From Candidatus Sulfotelmatobacter sp. (GTDB taxonomy: Bacteria > Acidobacteriota > Terriglobia > Terriglobales > Acidobacteriaceae), in contig JASHOH010000083.1 in NCBI GenBank assembly GCA_030041215.1, positions 1 to 34,862 on the forward strand: DNA of 34,862 nt, written 5' to 3'. The notes under the pieces are model-generated. The model was not told the DNA's origin and ran no database searches. It saw only the letters and a program-made list of their open reading frames with translations. The position numbers and the translations under genes are program-made. Of this stretch, positions 16,839 to 24,349 are shown piece after piece (position 1 is the first letter of the stretch; each line of letters starts with the position of its first letter).

Positions 16839-16873
16839 GCCCCTGGCCTCGCACCCCTTGGTGCGACAGGGGC
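16839..16873 (+). terminator. strong hairpin after the toxin gene
   Basis: GCCCCTG (16839-16845) and TCGCACC (16849-16855) pair perfectly with GGTGCGA (16860-16866) and CAGGGGC (16867-16873), giving a 14-bp stem with a three-base bulge (GCC) and a four-base loop (CCTT). Only TTTAG follows, so the U-tract is poor. It may be a terminator or an RNA-stabilising 3' end for the toxin-antitoxin mRNA. Confidence 0.5.
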
Positions 16874-17087
16874 TTTAGAATGCCTAGCGCCAATTCCCGA
16901 AAACTCTCCGTCTTCCGCTTTGATGCCCAAATTGAAAACCCAGGAGGTGCTTGTGACCACGAGCATCTCCGCCGTCAACACCTGCGTAAACTCAGAGGAG
17001 GATCGCAATCGCACCTGCTCAGGGCTTCCGACGGCGCAGCTTAGCGCACTTGGGGTCTCAATGGATATGTGTGGCTATGCGCTGCGA
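16874..17087. other. intergenic stretch, no gene assigned
   Basis: About 210 bases between the hairpin and the minus-strand frame that ends at 17088. A GTG at 16953 preceded by AGGAGG opens a 63-codon plus-strand frame, but its composition is not convincing and it runs antisense into the coding-like minus frame. Confidence 0.3.
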
Positions 17088-17267
17088 CTAGGTGCCCACG
17101 AAACAGGGTTGCTGCTCAGAAGGGGGAGTTCCGATCGCCTCTGATTTCCCTAGAACACGCCTTCTGGAAACTGCGGATTTCTTGGCCACCTTGCGCGGAG
17201 TTGCTTTCGGCCGGTTGACCCCCAGCGCTTTCTCTGCCAATTCCTGCGATGCCAAATCTTTCACCAC
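17088..17267 (-). CDS. possible small basic protein, in phase behind two amber stops
   Basis: Fifty-nine codons from a GTG at 17267 to a TAG at 17088-17090. The peptide contains KDLASQELAEKALGVNRPKA and a Lys/Arg-rich centre (PRKVAKKSAVSRRRV), much more protein-like than the other frames. AGGA lies seven bases before the first GTG. It is in the same frame as the 458-aa gene upstream, separated only by in-frame TAGs at 17349 and 17268. It may be a separate small gene, the old C-terminus of the large protein, or a readthrough extension. Family unknown. Confidence 0.35.
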   Translation of the reverse strand: MVKDLASQELAEKALGVNRPKATPRKVAKKSAVSRRRVLGKSEAIGTPPSEQQPCFVGT

Positions 17268-17429
17268 CTACACATCCTGCACAACTTCTTCCGCTCGTGG
17301 TTGTTGAAGCTCGTGACAGTATTCGCAGGATTTCGTAGGCTGACAAACCTACACTTCCTGCATAAGGTCTTCGGTTTGAGATACTTGAAAGTGGTGACAG
17401 TATCCGCAGGATGGTTCCGTTGGGAGCAC
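17268..17429 (-). repeat. 81-bp tandem duplication of a gene's 3' end, stop codon included
   Basis: Two ungapped 81-bp units abut: unit A, 17349-17429, encodes the last 26 codons and TAG of the 458-aa gene; unit B, 17268-17348, follows directly and also ends in TAG. By hand count 53 of 81 bases agree, best around TCCTGCG-ATACTGTCAC. Each unit encodes SC-x-YCH and ends Q-x-V-stop. The copies have diverged yet unit B has kept an open frame. Confidence 0.6.
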
Positions 17430-18725
17430 GTCATAGTCATAGGCCAATCTATGCGCCCGGACTTTAATGGACTTGTCAAGATCGAAACCTTTTCCGGCAC
17501 TACCCAGCCGACGAGTATACAGACCCAGATTTTTCAATACGTGTCCCGCAATTTCGCTGCTGATATGCAATGACTGTCCTTCCTCACGGCAAATTCCGAG
17601 GGCCGCCGCTGCAATGTCTCGAACAAAGACTTTTTGCTGGTTTTCCTGGTGACAGTAAAAGAGAAGCGCCCTTAGCACCACTCCGTCCAGGCTGGTGGCG
17701 CGATCGACTCTAAACTGCTCGTCGCGTTCCCGGAGTAATTCCATGACGCCACGTTGGAGATCAGGTTCGGACACCAGAGCCGCACCCAGCACCTGAGCTA
17801 TCCCGGCCACTTCTGGCCCAAATTGGGATTCCGGTACTCGAAACTTCGAGGTTGCCACGAGCTCACGCCACACAAAGCGATAAAAGAGAAGTTTCCCTTG
17901 AAATTCCTGGATAACGCTTTCGGTCGGCAACGGGAGCAAAACTCTCCGCGATTTTCCCTCGACATGAATATGAATGCCGTCGGGCATTAGCGCCTGCCTG
18001 CAATGCTCACCGATGTAAATGCACTTGGCGCAATAAAGTTCCTGGAAATTCTTACCTGCGCAAGCCAGGTAACCCGGCTGGTTAGAAGCATCAAGCAAGG
18101 CTGCCAGCCGGCGATTCAGCTGCGGCTTACAGATCAACAGCGTAGGCTTCAGCGCAAGCGGGAGATTCAACAGAGTTGCAGAATTTAGATCTGCAAGTGC
18201 CCATGGTCTTCTACACAGAGCCACGAGGGTTCGAAGCAGCCGGGCGGCGGCGCGGGCGGGCCCGGTAACAACCAATGGAGGCAGGGAGGGCAAGAAGTCT
18301 AAAAACCAAGTAGCCATCGACCAATACGCGACGAGTGGGAAATCTTTTTCAGCAAGCGGGACATGATGTCGTAAAAGTGTACCGATGCTGTCGAAGAGTT
18401 CTCGAGTTGATCCGCAACCCCGGATGCCGTTTGGCAAAGTCAGTGAGTCGGATAAGCCAGATGGCAATGTTCTCACTTTCTCCCATAACTCGCCTGCTTT
18501 TTCGCTTTCGTAAGTTTCCTGGATGGTTATAGATTGAGCGCTAATCTCCTTCCGCTCAACAAAATTCCCCGCAAGACTGAGCCGGCTTTGCACAATACTC
18601 AGGGGATCATCGGGGCATCGCAGGAATTCCAGCATTGGGGTGATGTGAATCGGGTTGTTGAGAAACTCGCCTGCGTCGTCTGGACCCGGCGCTTGCGGTG
18701 GCGAATTGTCGCCTGGTTCCTGCAT
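17349..18725 (-). CDS. 458-aa protein with degenerate P-loop, unknown function
   Basis: A soluble protein without signal peptide. Residues 130-300 look like a P-loop NTPase core: hydrophobic strand LVVTG (151-155) at the Walker A place but followed by PARAAARLL, so the Lys-Ser/Thr is lost; then LKPTLLICKPQLNRRLAALL and CAGKNFQELYCAKCIYIGEH, a probable zinc-binding pair. Residues 305-425 are helical (QRGVMELLRERDEQFRVDRA) and recall C-terminal domains of plasmid- or phage-type helicase/primase proteins. The tail has SCGYCHHFQ (C440, C443, H444). The ATG at 18725 has GAGG upstream. I cannot name the family; ATP hydrolysis is unlikely. The 3' end is tandemly duplicated downstream of the stop. 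Confidence 0.7.
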   Translation of the reverse strand: MQEPGDNSPPQAPGPDDAGEFLNNPIHITPMLEFLRCPDDPLSIVQSRLSLAGNFVERKEISAQSITIQETYESEKAGELWEKVRTLPSGLSDSLTLPNGIRGCGSTRELFDSIGTLLRHHVPLAEKDFPLVAYWSMATWFLDFLPSLPPLVVTGPARAAARLLRTLVALCRRPWALADLNSATLLNLPLALKPTLLICKPQLNRRLAALLDASNQPGYLACAGKNFQELYCAKCIYIGEHCRQALMPDGIHIHVEGKSRRVLLPLPTESVIQEFQGKLLFYRFVWRELVATSKFRVPESQFGPEVAGIAQVLGAALVSEPDLQRGVMELLRERDEQFRVDRATSLDGVVLRALLFYCHQENQQKVFVRDIAAAALGICREEGQSLHISSEIAGHVLKNLGLYTRRLGSAGKGFDLDKSIKVRAHRLAYDYDVLPTEPSCGYCHHFQVSQTEDLMQEV

Positions 18726-18773
18726 TTCTGCCCTCGGTAGTCACTTTGCTTTTATGAGTTAAAACCTTCGGCG

Positions 18774-18899
18774 GTGAAGCTCAAGATTACTCGCACCCAA
18801 GTCGCTTACGGGAGTAACATTGGTTCGGATCCGGAACTCGCGCCGACGCAGGTAGAGCAGCTTCAGTTCTCGTCTGAGGCCTTCGAGGCCGATGGCTGA
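18774..18899 (+). CDS. possible 41-codon reading frame, weak
   Basis: From a GTG at 18774 the plus strand reads VKLKITRTQVAYGSNIGSDP, then an acidic end to a TGA at 18897. The composition is protein-like, but there is no ribosome binding site and it lies between two minus-strand genes. It could be the front of a decayed gene. The rest of 18726-18953 shows nothing. Confidence 0.2.
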   Translation: MKLKITRTQVAYGSNIGSDPELAPTQVEQLQFSSEAFEADG

Positions 18900-18953
18900 G
18901 GACAGACCTTGGGCTGGAATGGCACTTCTGCCGTTTAAGAGAACTATTCTTGC

Positions 18954-19430
18954 TTACTTGTCAATCGCCCTGAAAATATCTTTCTTCCTCTCTTCAAGCT
19001 CCTGGAAGAAGAGCCCTGCCCACGTTTCAACGATGAGTTGTTGGTTGGGAACCGTCCGCTTCAGGCAATCGACGGCGACCTCTGCAATCGTATCCACAAT
19101 CTCATTGAGCTTGCCTTCCCAGTCGGTGTTGTCACGATCTGGGAGACTCTCGATGACCCTAGCGAGCATGCGGACACCTCTGTGTCGAGTCATCAGGCAT
19201 TTTGCATGCTGGCGCAGTGCTTTATTTCTGCGATGGAACCGACTAGGCGAACTCGCCTCCATTAATTGTCTGTGTTCTTCCAGAATGGAAGTCATCTCTA
19301 AACATACGAGATTTAGCAAGTCTCGCTGGGAAGCACCTTCCAACAACTTTTTCTGAATTTCGGGTAAATACGAGTCCCTACCGAATCTCGGCTTCGAGAC
19401 GTTCATTTCGCTTTTGTTTTCTGGGGTCAT
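18954..19430 (-). CDS. helical hypothetical protein
   Basis: A 158-aa, largely helical soluble protein. The start is the ATG at 19430, with AGGAGG six bases upstream, which overrules the longer open frame to 19499. The sequence starts MTPENKSEMNVSKPRFGRDS and contains charged helices such as DLLNLVCLEMTSILEEHRQL and FFQELEERKKDIFRAIDK at the end. It has three isolated cysteines with no motif. It precedes the 458-aa gene in the same direction with a 228-base gap, so co-transcription is possible but unproven. No family recognised. Confidence 0.6.
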   Translation of the reverse strand: MTPENKSEMNVSKPRFGRDSYLPEIQKKLLEGASQRDLLNLVCLEMTSILEEHRQLMEASSPSRFHRRNKALRQHAKCLMTRHRGVRMLARVIESLPDRDNTDWEGKLNEIVDTIAEVAVDCLKRTVPNQQLIVETWAGLFFQELEERKKDIFRAIDK

Positions 19431-20056
19431 GTGACCTCCTGTTAAATGAAATTGAGGTTGGAGGCGAAACTGCTCGCCCGCTGGATCCAGCCAGCCCATT
19501 TCGAACCGGGCCGGGCCAACCCCTTATTAGAGATACTGATATTTCTAGGATCTCCCCCGTTTGCGATAGCTCCCGTGCCGCCGCAGTTGAGGCTGACGGG
19601 AACCATCTGGTAGTTGTTCTTTTCTACTCCTGGCGGCCGGGCCGCGAGAGGACTGCTGATGTGAGACCATTCCGGTCCCCGGGCTGATTGAATGCCAAAA
19701 TCTAGCTGCCGATGTCCAGGGCCGCGTTGTGTGACTGACTACTACTTTGTTCCGGCTGGACCAAGTGCGTCGTTTTGACATATGCCGACCTCCGCCCGAA
19801 GCCGGCGAAACCCGGAAATTAGGGGCAACAGCGAGGAAGACGCGCCCGAGCGCAGAGTAGGAAGGCGGATACGAGGCGCTACTGACAGGAAGACGGCGCC
19901 TCATCGGACGGGGCGCTTTCCTGGAATCGGGATCAGCTTCGCCCGAGGCTGGGATGGGACGCTGTTGACCTGCGGATGGAAGTCTTCCTTAAGGCAGGGG
20001 CGGGATACATCGGGCACTGATGGGGCGGACTGCTCATACCCTGAAACCGCTGTCCA
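19431..20056. other. stretch without a recognisable gene
   Basis: About 625 bases. A minus-strand frame (19545-19904) includes MSKRRTWSSRNKVVVSH, and a second minus frame over 19520-19780 is interrupted twice by TAG; both read like eroded coding DNA, but no family could be fixed. No terminal inverted repeats or target duplications were found, so no insertion sequence is claimed. Confidence 0.4.
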
Positions 20057-21229
20057 CTAGCCCAATTCCGTCACCGGTATCGCCCGAAAACCGTTGCCGA
20101 GCGGATACCCGTTTGGCGTACGGCAGATAACAGCACCAGCGGCAATCCGAGACTTGCCCACCACATTGCGGACGAACTCGAGGTTCACTGCATCACTCGG
20201 TCCTGGAACTTCCGTCCATTTTGCCTCAAACAACTCTAACCGGCCCCCGACCTCAATGACGAAATCGACTTCGCGCGTCCGGTCGCGCCAGAAGAAGAGG
20301 CTACCCACTCTCCCGGCACGCCGTTCCCGCTCCCGGAGTTGAGCAAACACGAACGTCTCCCATATTGCCCCCACTGCTGGCGCCTCATATAGCGCTTCTT
20401 CCGAGCGGATATTAAAGCGGATATTAAGCAGAGCACAAAGCAACCCGCTGTCGGCGAAATAGAGCTTAGGGCTCTTGACAATGGATTTCGTGCGATTCGA
20501 GAACCACGGCTCGAGCAGCACGACTTGACCGGAAGCCTGCAATGTGGACAGCCAATGGTTAGCCGTGGTGGGAGAAACGCCAACATCGCGAGCGAGGTCG
20601 GCCTTATTTAAGAGGTTCGCGGAGCGAAGGGCACACGCCCGCAGGAACCGCTCGAAATCGCGGAGATTCCCTATGTTTGCAAGAGACCGGACATCGCGCT
20701 CAAGGTAGGTCGCTAGATAAGAGTTATAGAAAGCTATGTGGTCGATGCTGGGATTAGCCTGCAGCTCGGGGAACCCTCCCCGCACCATCGCGCTCTCGGG
20801 GGTAGTTCTTGGCAACACGGACCGGATTTCTGCCAACGAGAGAGTCTCGAGTTCCACGATGTCGGCGCGGCCGGCAAGAGACTCGGACACGTTTCCCATC
20901 AAGCTAAATTTCTGCGAGCCGGCGATGAGAAACTGCCCATTGTGGCCCCGGTTGCTGTCTACTGCAACCTTCAGGTATCGGAATAAACCAGGCGCATACT
21001 GCACTTCATCGATAATGACCGGGGATGGGTGTCGACGCAAGAAGCTTTGCGGCTCCTTCTCGGCCTGTTCAGCCTCCGTGGGCAGATCAAGGGTCACGAG
21101 TTCGTAGTCGGGGAACAGCCGTCGAAAGGTGGAGGTTTTGCCGGTTTGGCGCGCGCCCGTCAGCACCACCACAGGTCGGGTCCGGGCTGACCGTTGCAGG
21201 CGCGGCTCAGCGTCTCGAGGAATCCACGT
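20057..21229 (-). CDS. DUF4143-family P-loop ATPase, start codon apparently ACG
   Basis: A protein of about 390 aa of the common AAA_14/DUF4143 type, function not established and often linked to mobile or stress islands. The N-terminal ATPase has Walker A LTGARQTGKTS, Walker B PVIIDEVQYAP and the family sensor IAGSQKFSLM. A winged-helix region (RDVGVSPTTANHWLSTLQAS) and a C-terminal nuclease-like DUF4143 domain with LFFWRDRTREVDFVIE and LFEAKWTE follow. Family members start with IPR..EPRLQR before the first strand; here those 19 residues are encoded upstream of the first GTG (21172), and the codon where Met is expected is ACG at 21227-21229, preceded by an in-phase TAA. Either ACG/ATT initiates, or translation starts at the GTG and drops a conserved segment. 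Confidence 0.85.
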   Translation of the reverse strand, partial: TWIPRDAEPRLQRSARTRPVVVLTGARQTGKTSTFRRLFPDYELVTLDLPTEAEQAEKEPQSFLRRHPSPVIIDEVQYAPGLFRYLKVAVDSNRGHNGQFLIAGSQKFSLMGNVSESLAGRADIVELETLSLAEIRSVLPRTTPESAMVRGGFPELQANPSIDHIAFYNSYLATYLERDVRSLANIGNLRDFERFLRACALRSANLLNKADLARDVGVSPTTANHWLSTLQASGQVVLLEPWFSNRTKSIVKSPKLYFADSGLLCALLNIRFNIRSEEALYEAPAVGAIWETFVFAQLRERERRAGRVGSLFFWRDRTREVDFVIEVGGRLELFEAKWTEVPGPSDAVNLEFVRNVVGKSRIAAGAVICRTPNGYPLGNGFRAIPVTELG

Positions 21230-21234
21230 GTGTT

Positions 21235-21259
21235 AAATATCCAATATAAATGGATATTT
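21235..21259. promoter_or_regulatory. 9-bp inverted repeat upstream of the DUF4143 gene
   Basis: AAATATCCA (21235-21243) and TGGATATTT (21251-21259) are perfect inverted copies around the seven bases ATATAAA. The element lies six bases from the apparent start of the minus-strand ATPase gene and is strikingly AT-rich for this region. It probably combines the promoter -10 with an operator, or hides the start in a hairpin. Confidence 0.5.
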
Positions 21260-21445
21260 TGCAAGCAGTTGAACTGGGGTCGGCAGCAGCGCAATCCGGC
21301 TCAGCATCGTTCCGAACCGCCGCCCGTTCAAATGGGTGCGGGAAAGCACTGCATACGCGCCGCTTTGACCGCGTCATAAGGCTCTGCATTACGGGATCTA
21401 CACCAGCGGCTCGGCGTCCGAGTGCTTGTGTCGTGCCTAGCCCTT

Positions 21446-21694
21446 TCAGCCTTGCCAGGGACCGCGCAACGCTCGCGCGACTAGACCGACCGCAGTGACC
21501 GGGAAGAACATCCGGAGATCATTGGCAAACAGTTCGGATTGTTCGAGGGCTGCAAAATGCCCGCCCTTGGGCATGTGTGTCCAGCGTTGAACATTGTATC
21601 GGCGCTCAACCCAGCGCCGTGGGGGAAACGGTGCCTCCTTCGGAAAATGCGCAATCCCACAAGGCACAACGCGGCCCACACGGTATCTATTGCC
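21446..21694 (-). pseudogene. C-terminal fragment of an epoxide-hydrolase-type alpha/beta hydrolase
   Basis: The frame reads GRVVPCGIAHFPKEAPFPPR, then RRYNVQRWTHMPKGGHFAAL and EQSELFANDLRMFF. This matches the end of epoxide-hydrolase-like alpha/beta hydrolases, where the His of GGHFAALEQ completes the catalytic triad. The nucleophile half is absent: a TGA lies in phase at 21695-21697 and no further hydrolase sequence precedes it. The original C-terminal stop is also gone, as the frame runs on. It is thus a short remnant, probably left by rearrangement. Confidence 0.6.
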
Positions 21695-21780
21695 TCAAGG
21701 CTTCGCTCTCGCGAAATCTTAAATCGAATACAGAATCTAGGGAGTAAAGAGCGGCGGCCCGGCCGCTACCGCCCACCCCG

Positions 21781-22208
21781 CTAGAACGACCCGGAGAACC
21801 GCATCTCAAGAAACTCTCCCAATTTGGCAGTCGCCTTGAATTGCGCAATGGGTTCCAGTTCCTTGAATGCCGATGTAAACGCATTCGACAGACTCCAGAT
21901 CGTCCGCGGCTTGAACTCCTCGTACTTCGGCTCGAAGTAGAGGTCATGGACAGGTCGGGCCAGATGCTTCGGAGCCTCCAGCCTGCCTCCACCAAAGCTT
22001 CGTAGATGACCACCTTCGTCGTGACATCGGTGAGTTCACTTCGTTGCCATGCCTCTACCTGTTTTCGCATCGGCTCGAAGTTGCGCTGCATCCGGTCCAC
22101 GCCAACTGAGATGCAGTCAATGAGAGAAAACGACTTCGAGTGCTTTGCGAGCACGGGCGTGAATGCGTCTGAGACAATGCGACAATATCCCGCGATTGAA
22201 AGCACCAT
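21781..22208 (-). pseudogene. frameshifted, 5'-truncated DUF932 gene
   Basis: The first part, minus strand from 22208, reads VSDAFTPVLAKHSKSFSLID and VDRMQRNFEPMRKQVEAWQR up to IYEALVEAG. Around 21978-21990 the homologous reading moves to another frame, LEAPKHLARPVHDLYFEPKY, IWSLSNAFTSAFKELEPIAQ and FKATAKLGEFLE, ending at TAG 21781-21783. Together these are the C-terminal half of DUF932 proteins, found on plasmids, phages and integrative elements. The N-terminal half is missing, cut where the symporter gene begins divergently. The gene is dead by truncation and frameshift. Confidence 0.75.
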
Positions 22209-22313
22209 GTCTGGAGCTGAACATTCAGATCGTGCCGCGGGAATAGAATCTGCTGAGGATGCGATCGCAGCCTTGCATCGGCGGCGAAAGTCTTGCTTCC
22301 TGGCAGTCGACTC

Positions 22314-24104
22314 ATGAACCTCACCAGGATCGACTGGTCGATACTCGGGCTGTATATCGTTTTCGTGCTGGGCATCGGCTTGGTAGTGAAGCGCTACACG
22401 AAGACGAGCACTGATTTCTTCCTCGCCGGCCGTTCCGTCCCTGCCTGGGTCTGCGGACTGGCTTTCATCTCCGCCAATCTCGGCGCACAGGAAGTGATCG
22501 GCATGGCGGCGTCCGGCGCGAAGTATGGAATCGCTACCAGCCATTTCTACTGGATCGGTGCAATTCCAGCGATGGTGTTTATTGGCATCTTTATGATGCC
22601 GTTCTATTACGGTTCGTCCGCGCGCTCCGTGCCGGAATATCTAAGGCTGCGTTTCGACGAGAAGACCCGGGGACTGAACGCAATCGCATTCGCCACCATG
22701 ACAGTATTCTCTTCGGGCATTTCGATGTACGCCATGGCCAAGCTGATCGAGGCACTGCACGTTTTCGACGCGCCACTAAAGACTCTGGGACTGTCGCCCG
22801 GGTTGACGTTTCATCTCAGTATCGCCATCTCCGCGGTCATCGTTCTCGGTTATATTCTTCTGGGCGGGCTAACGAGCGCAATCTACAACGAAGTCCTGCA
22901 ATTCTTTCTCATCGTTGCGGGATTTTTGCCTCTCGTGTTACTTGGACTGAAGGACGTTGGGGGATGGAGCGGGCTTAAGGCGCGGCTACCCCCCGGTTAT
23001 ACACACTCCTGGCAAGGACTGGCCCACGCACACAGCAATCGACTCGGGGTTGAGTGGTTTGGGCTGGTGATGGGGCTGGGCTTTGTGTTGTCGTTCGGCT
23101 ACTGGTGCACGGATTTTCTGGTGGTACAACGTGCAATGGCGGCGGAGTCCATGAGCGCCGCACGCAGAACCCCGCTGATCGCCGCTCTACCCAAGATGTT
23201 CTTTCCTTTTCTCGTCATCTTTCCTGGACTCATTGCCGTGGCGCTGCCGACGACTGCGACGCCCAGCGGCGCACGCTCGCTGCCGGTGGCCGAGCTGCAG
23301 GTTGGCAAGGGCCTGATTCCGGTGAAAGTGGATTATGCTACGGGACAGGTAAAGCTGGACAGGAACGGCGATCCTGTCCTCGACTACGACCTGGCTGTGC
23401 CGAACATGCTGCTCCATTATTTTCCTACGGGGATGCTGGGGCTGGGCCTGACGGCGCTGCTGGCCAGCTTCATGTCAGGCATGGCGGGCAACGTCACCGC
23501 GTTCAACACCGTCTGGACTTATGACATTTATCAGGCGTACATCCGCAAGCACGCCAGCGATGAGCACTATCTGCGAATGGGCCGGCTGGCAAGCGTCTTC
23601 GGGGTGGGGCTTTCCATAGCTGCGGCCTATGCGACGACGCGGTTCAACAATATCATGGACTTTCTGCAACTCGTGTTCGCCTTCGTGAATGCTCCACTGT
23701 TCGCGACATTCTTGTTGGGAATGTTTTGGAAGCGCGCTACCGGACACGGTGCGTTCGCTGGCCTGCTCTCCGGGACAGCAGCAGCCGCCCTCCATCACGG
23801 CCTCACTCTTTCTGAAGGCGCCGTGACCGGCATCAAGGGCGGCTGGCTCGCTACTGTGCATTTGTATCCCAGCGAAATGGCCCAGAACTTTTGGACAGCC
23901 ATTTGGGCGTGGACGGCATGTTTTGTGGTTACGATTGCGGTGAGCCTGATGACAACGCCCCGCAACGATAGCGATCTGGTTGGGCTAGTGTATTCGTTGA
24001 CAAAACGCGCTAGCGACGAGCATGTGCCGTGGTTCCGGCAGCCGGTTTGGCTGGGCGCCATCGCGCTCATGCTGGCGCTGCTGCTCAACATTGTTTTCTG
24101 GTAG
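22314..24104 (+). CDS. sodium:solute symporter (SSS/SLC5 family), probably galactose
   Basis: A 596-aa inner-membrane transporter with 13-14 hydrophobic helices. It starts MNLTRIDWSILGLYIVFVLG, and the SSS signatures include TSTDFFLAGRSVPAWVCGLA, NLGAQEVIG and GYWCTDFLVVQRAMAA. A loop of about 65 residues (330-395, with TGQVKLDRNGDPVLDYDL) sits between helices. It resembles the SGLT-type sugar branch. The operon continues with a 2-TM protein, galK and galT, so galactose is the best-supported substrate; this is inference from context. The ATG at 22314 lacks a good ribosome binding site; a TTG at 22293 is the other option. The promoter region is shared with the DUF932 debris. Confidence 0.88.
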   Translation: MNLTRIDWSILGLYIVFVLGIGLVVKRYTKTSTDFFLAGRSVPAWVCGLAFISANLGAQEVIGMAASGAKYGIATSHFYWIGAIPAMVFIGIFMMPFYYGSSARSVPEYLRLRFDEKTRGLNAIAFATMTVFSSGISMYAMAKLIEALHVFDAPLKTLGLSPGLTFHLSIAISAVIVLGYILLGGLTSAIYNEVLQFFLIVAGFLPLVLLGLKDVGGWSGLKARLPPGYTHSWQGLAHAHSNRLGVEWFGLVMGLGFVLSFGYWCTDFLVVQRAMAAESMSAARRTPLIAALPKMFFPFLVIFPGLIAVALPTTATPSGARSLPVAELQVGKGLIPVKVDYATGQVKLDRNGDPVLDYDLAVPNMLLHYFPTGMLGLGLTALLASFMSGMAGNVTAFNTVWTYDIYQAYIRKHASDEHYLRMGRLASVFGVGLSIAAAYATTRFNNIMDFLQLVFAFVNAPLFATFLLGMFWKRATGHGAFAGLLSGTAAAALHHGLTLSEGAVTGIKGGWLATVHLYPSEMAQNFWTAIWAWTACFVVTIAVSLMTTPRNDSDLVGLVYSLTKRASDEHVPWFRQPVWLGAIALMLALLLNIVFW

Positions 24105-24112
24105 AGACAGCT

Positions 24113-24349
24113 ATGCGACTGGATATTCGTCTTCCCATCGGCCTGCTGTTCGCGGCGCTCGGCTTACTCTTGGGGACATTTGGCCTGTTTGGTGACCCAT
24201 CTATTTACCAGCGCTCACTCGGTGTCAACATCAACCTGGGGTGGGGAGCCGTGCTCTTGATGTTCGGTGTAATCATGCTCACCTTTGGATACCGGGGGGA
24301 GAGAACCAGACGCCCGGATCAGAGTCCACAGGTCGTTGCGAGACCGTGA
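24113..24349 (+). CDS. small two-helix membrane protein in the galactose operon
   Basis: A 78-aa protein with two transmembrane helices (LPIGLLFAALGLLLGTFGLF and LGWGAVLLMFGVIMLTFGY) joined by a short loop with DPSIYQRSLG, and a charged C-terminal tail. It begins eight bases after the symporter stop, and its own stop directly abuts the galK ATG, so it is firmly embedded in the operon. It may be an accessory subunit of the symporter or a folding/stability factor; there is no direct evidence. Not a known transporter family by itself. Confidence 0.75.
   Translation: MRLDIRLPIGLLFAALGLLLGTFGLFGDPSIYQRSLGVNINLGWGAVLLMFGVIMLTFGYRGERTRRPDQSPQVVARP

Noticed and set aside
16827-17144. Plus-strand frame with a GTG behind AGGAGG near 16945
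   Set aside because: Good ribosome binding site by chance; the product has no protein character and opposes a coding-like minus frame.
17349-17429. CGYCH and CEYCH as heme c attachment sites
   Set aside because: CxxCH matches by pattern, but the protein has no signal peptide and is cytoplasmic-looking, so zinc binding or no function is more likely.
19545-19904. Possible transposase remnant (MSKRR start)
   Set aside because: Only a few residues fit, with no DDE or zinc-finger motif and no inverted repeats nearby.
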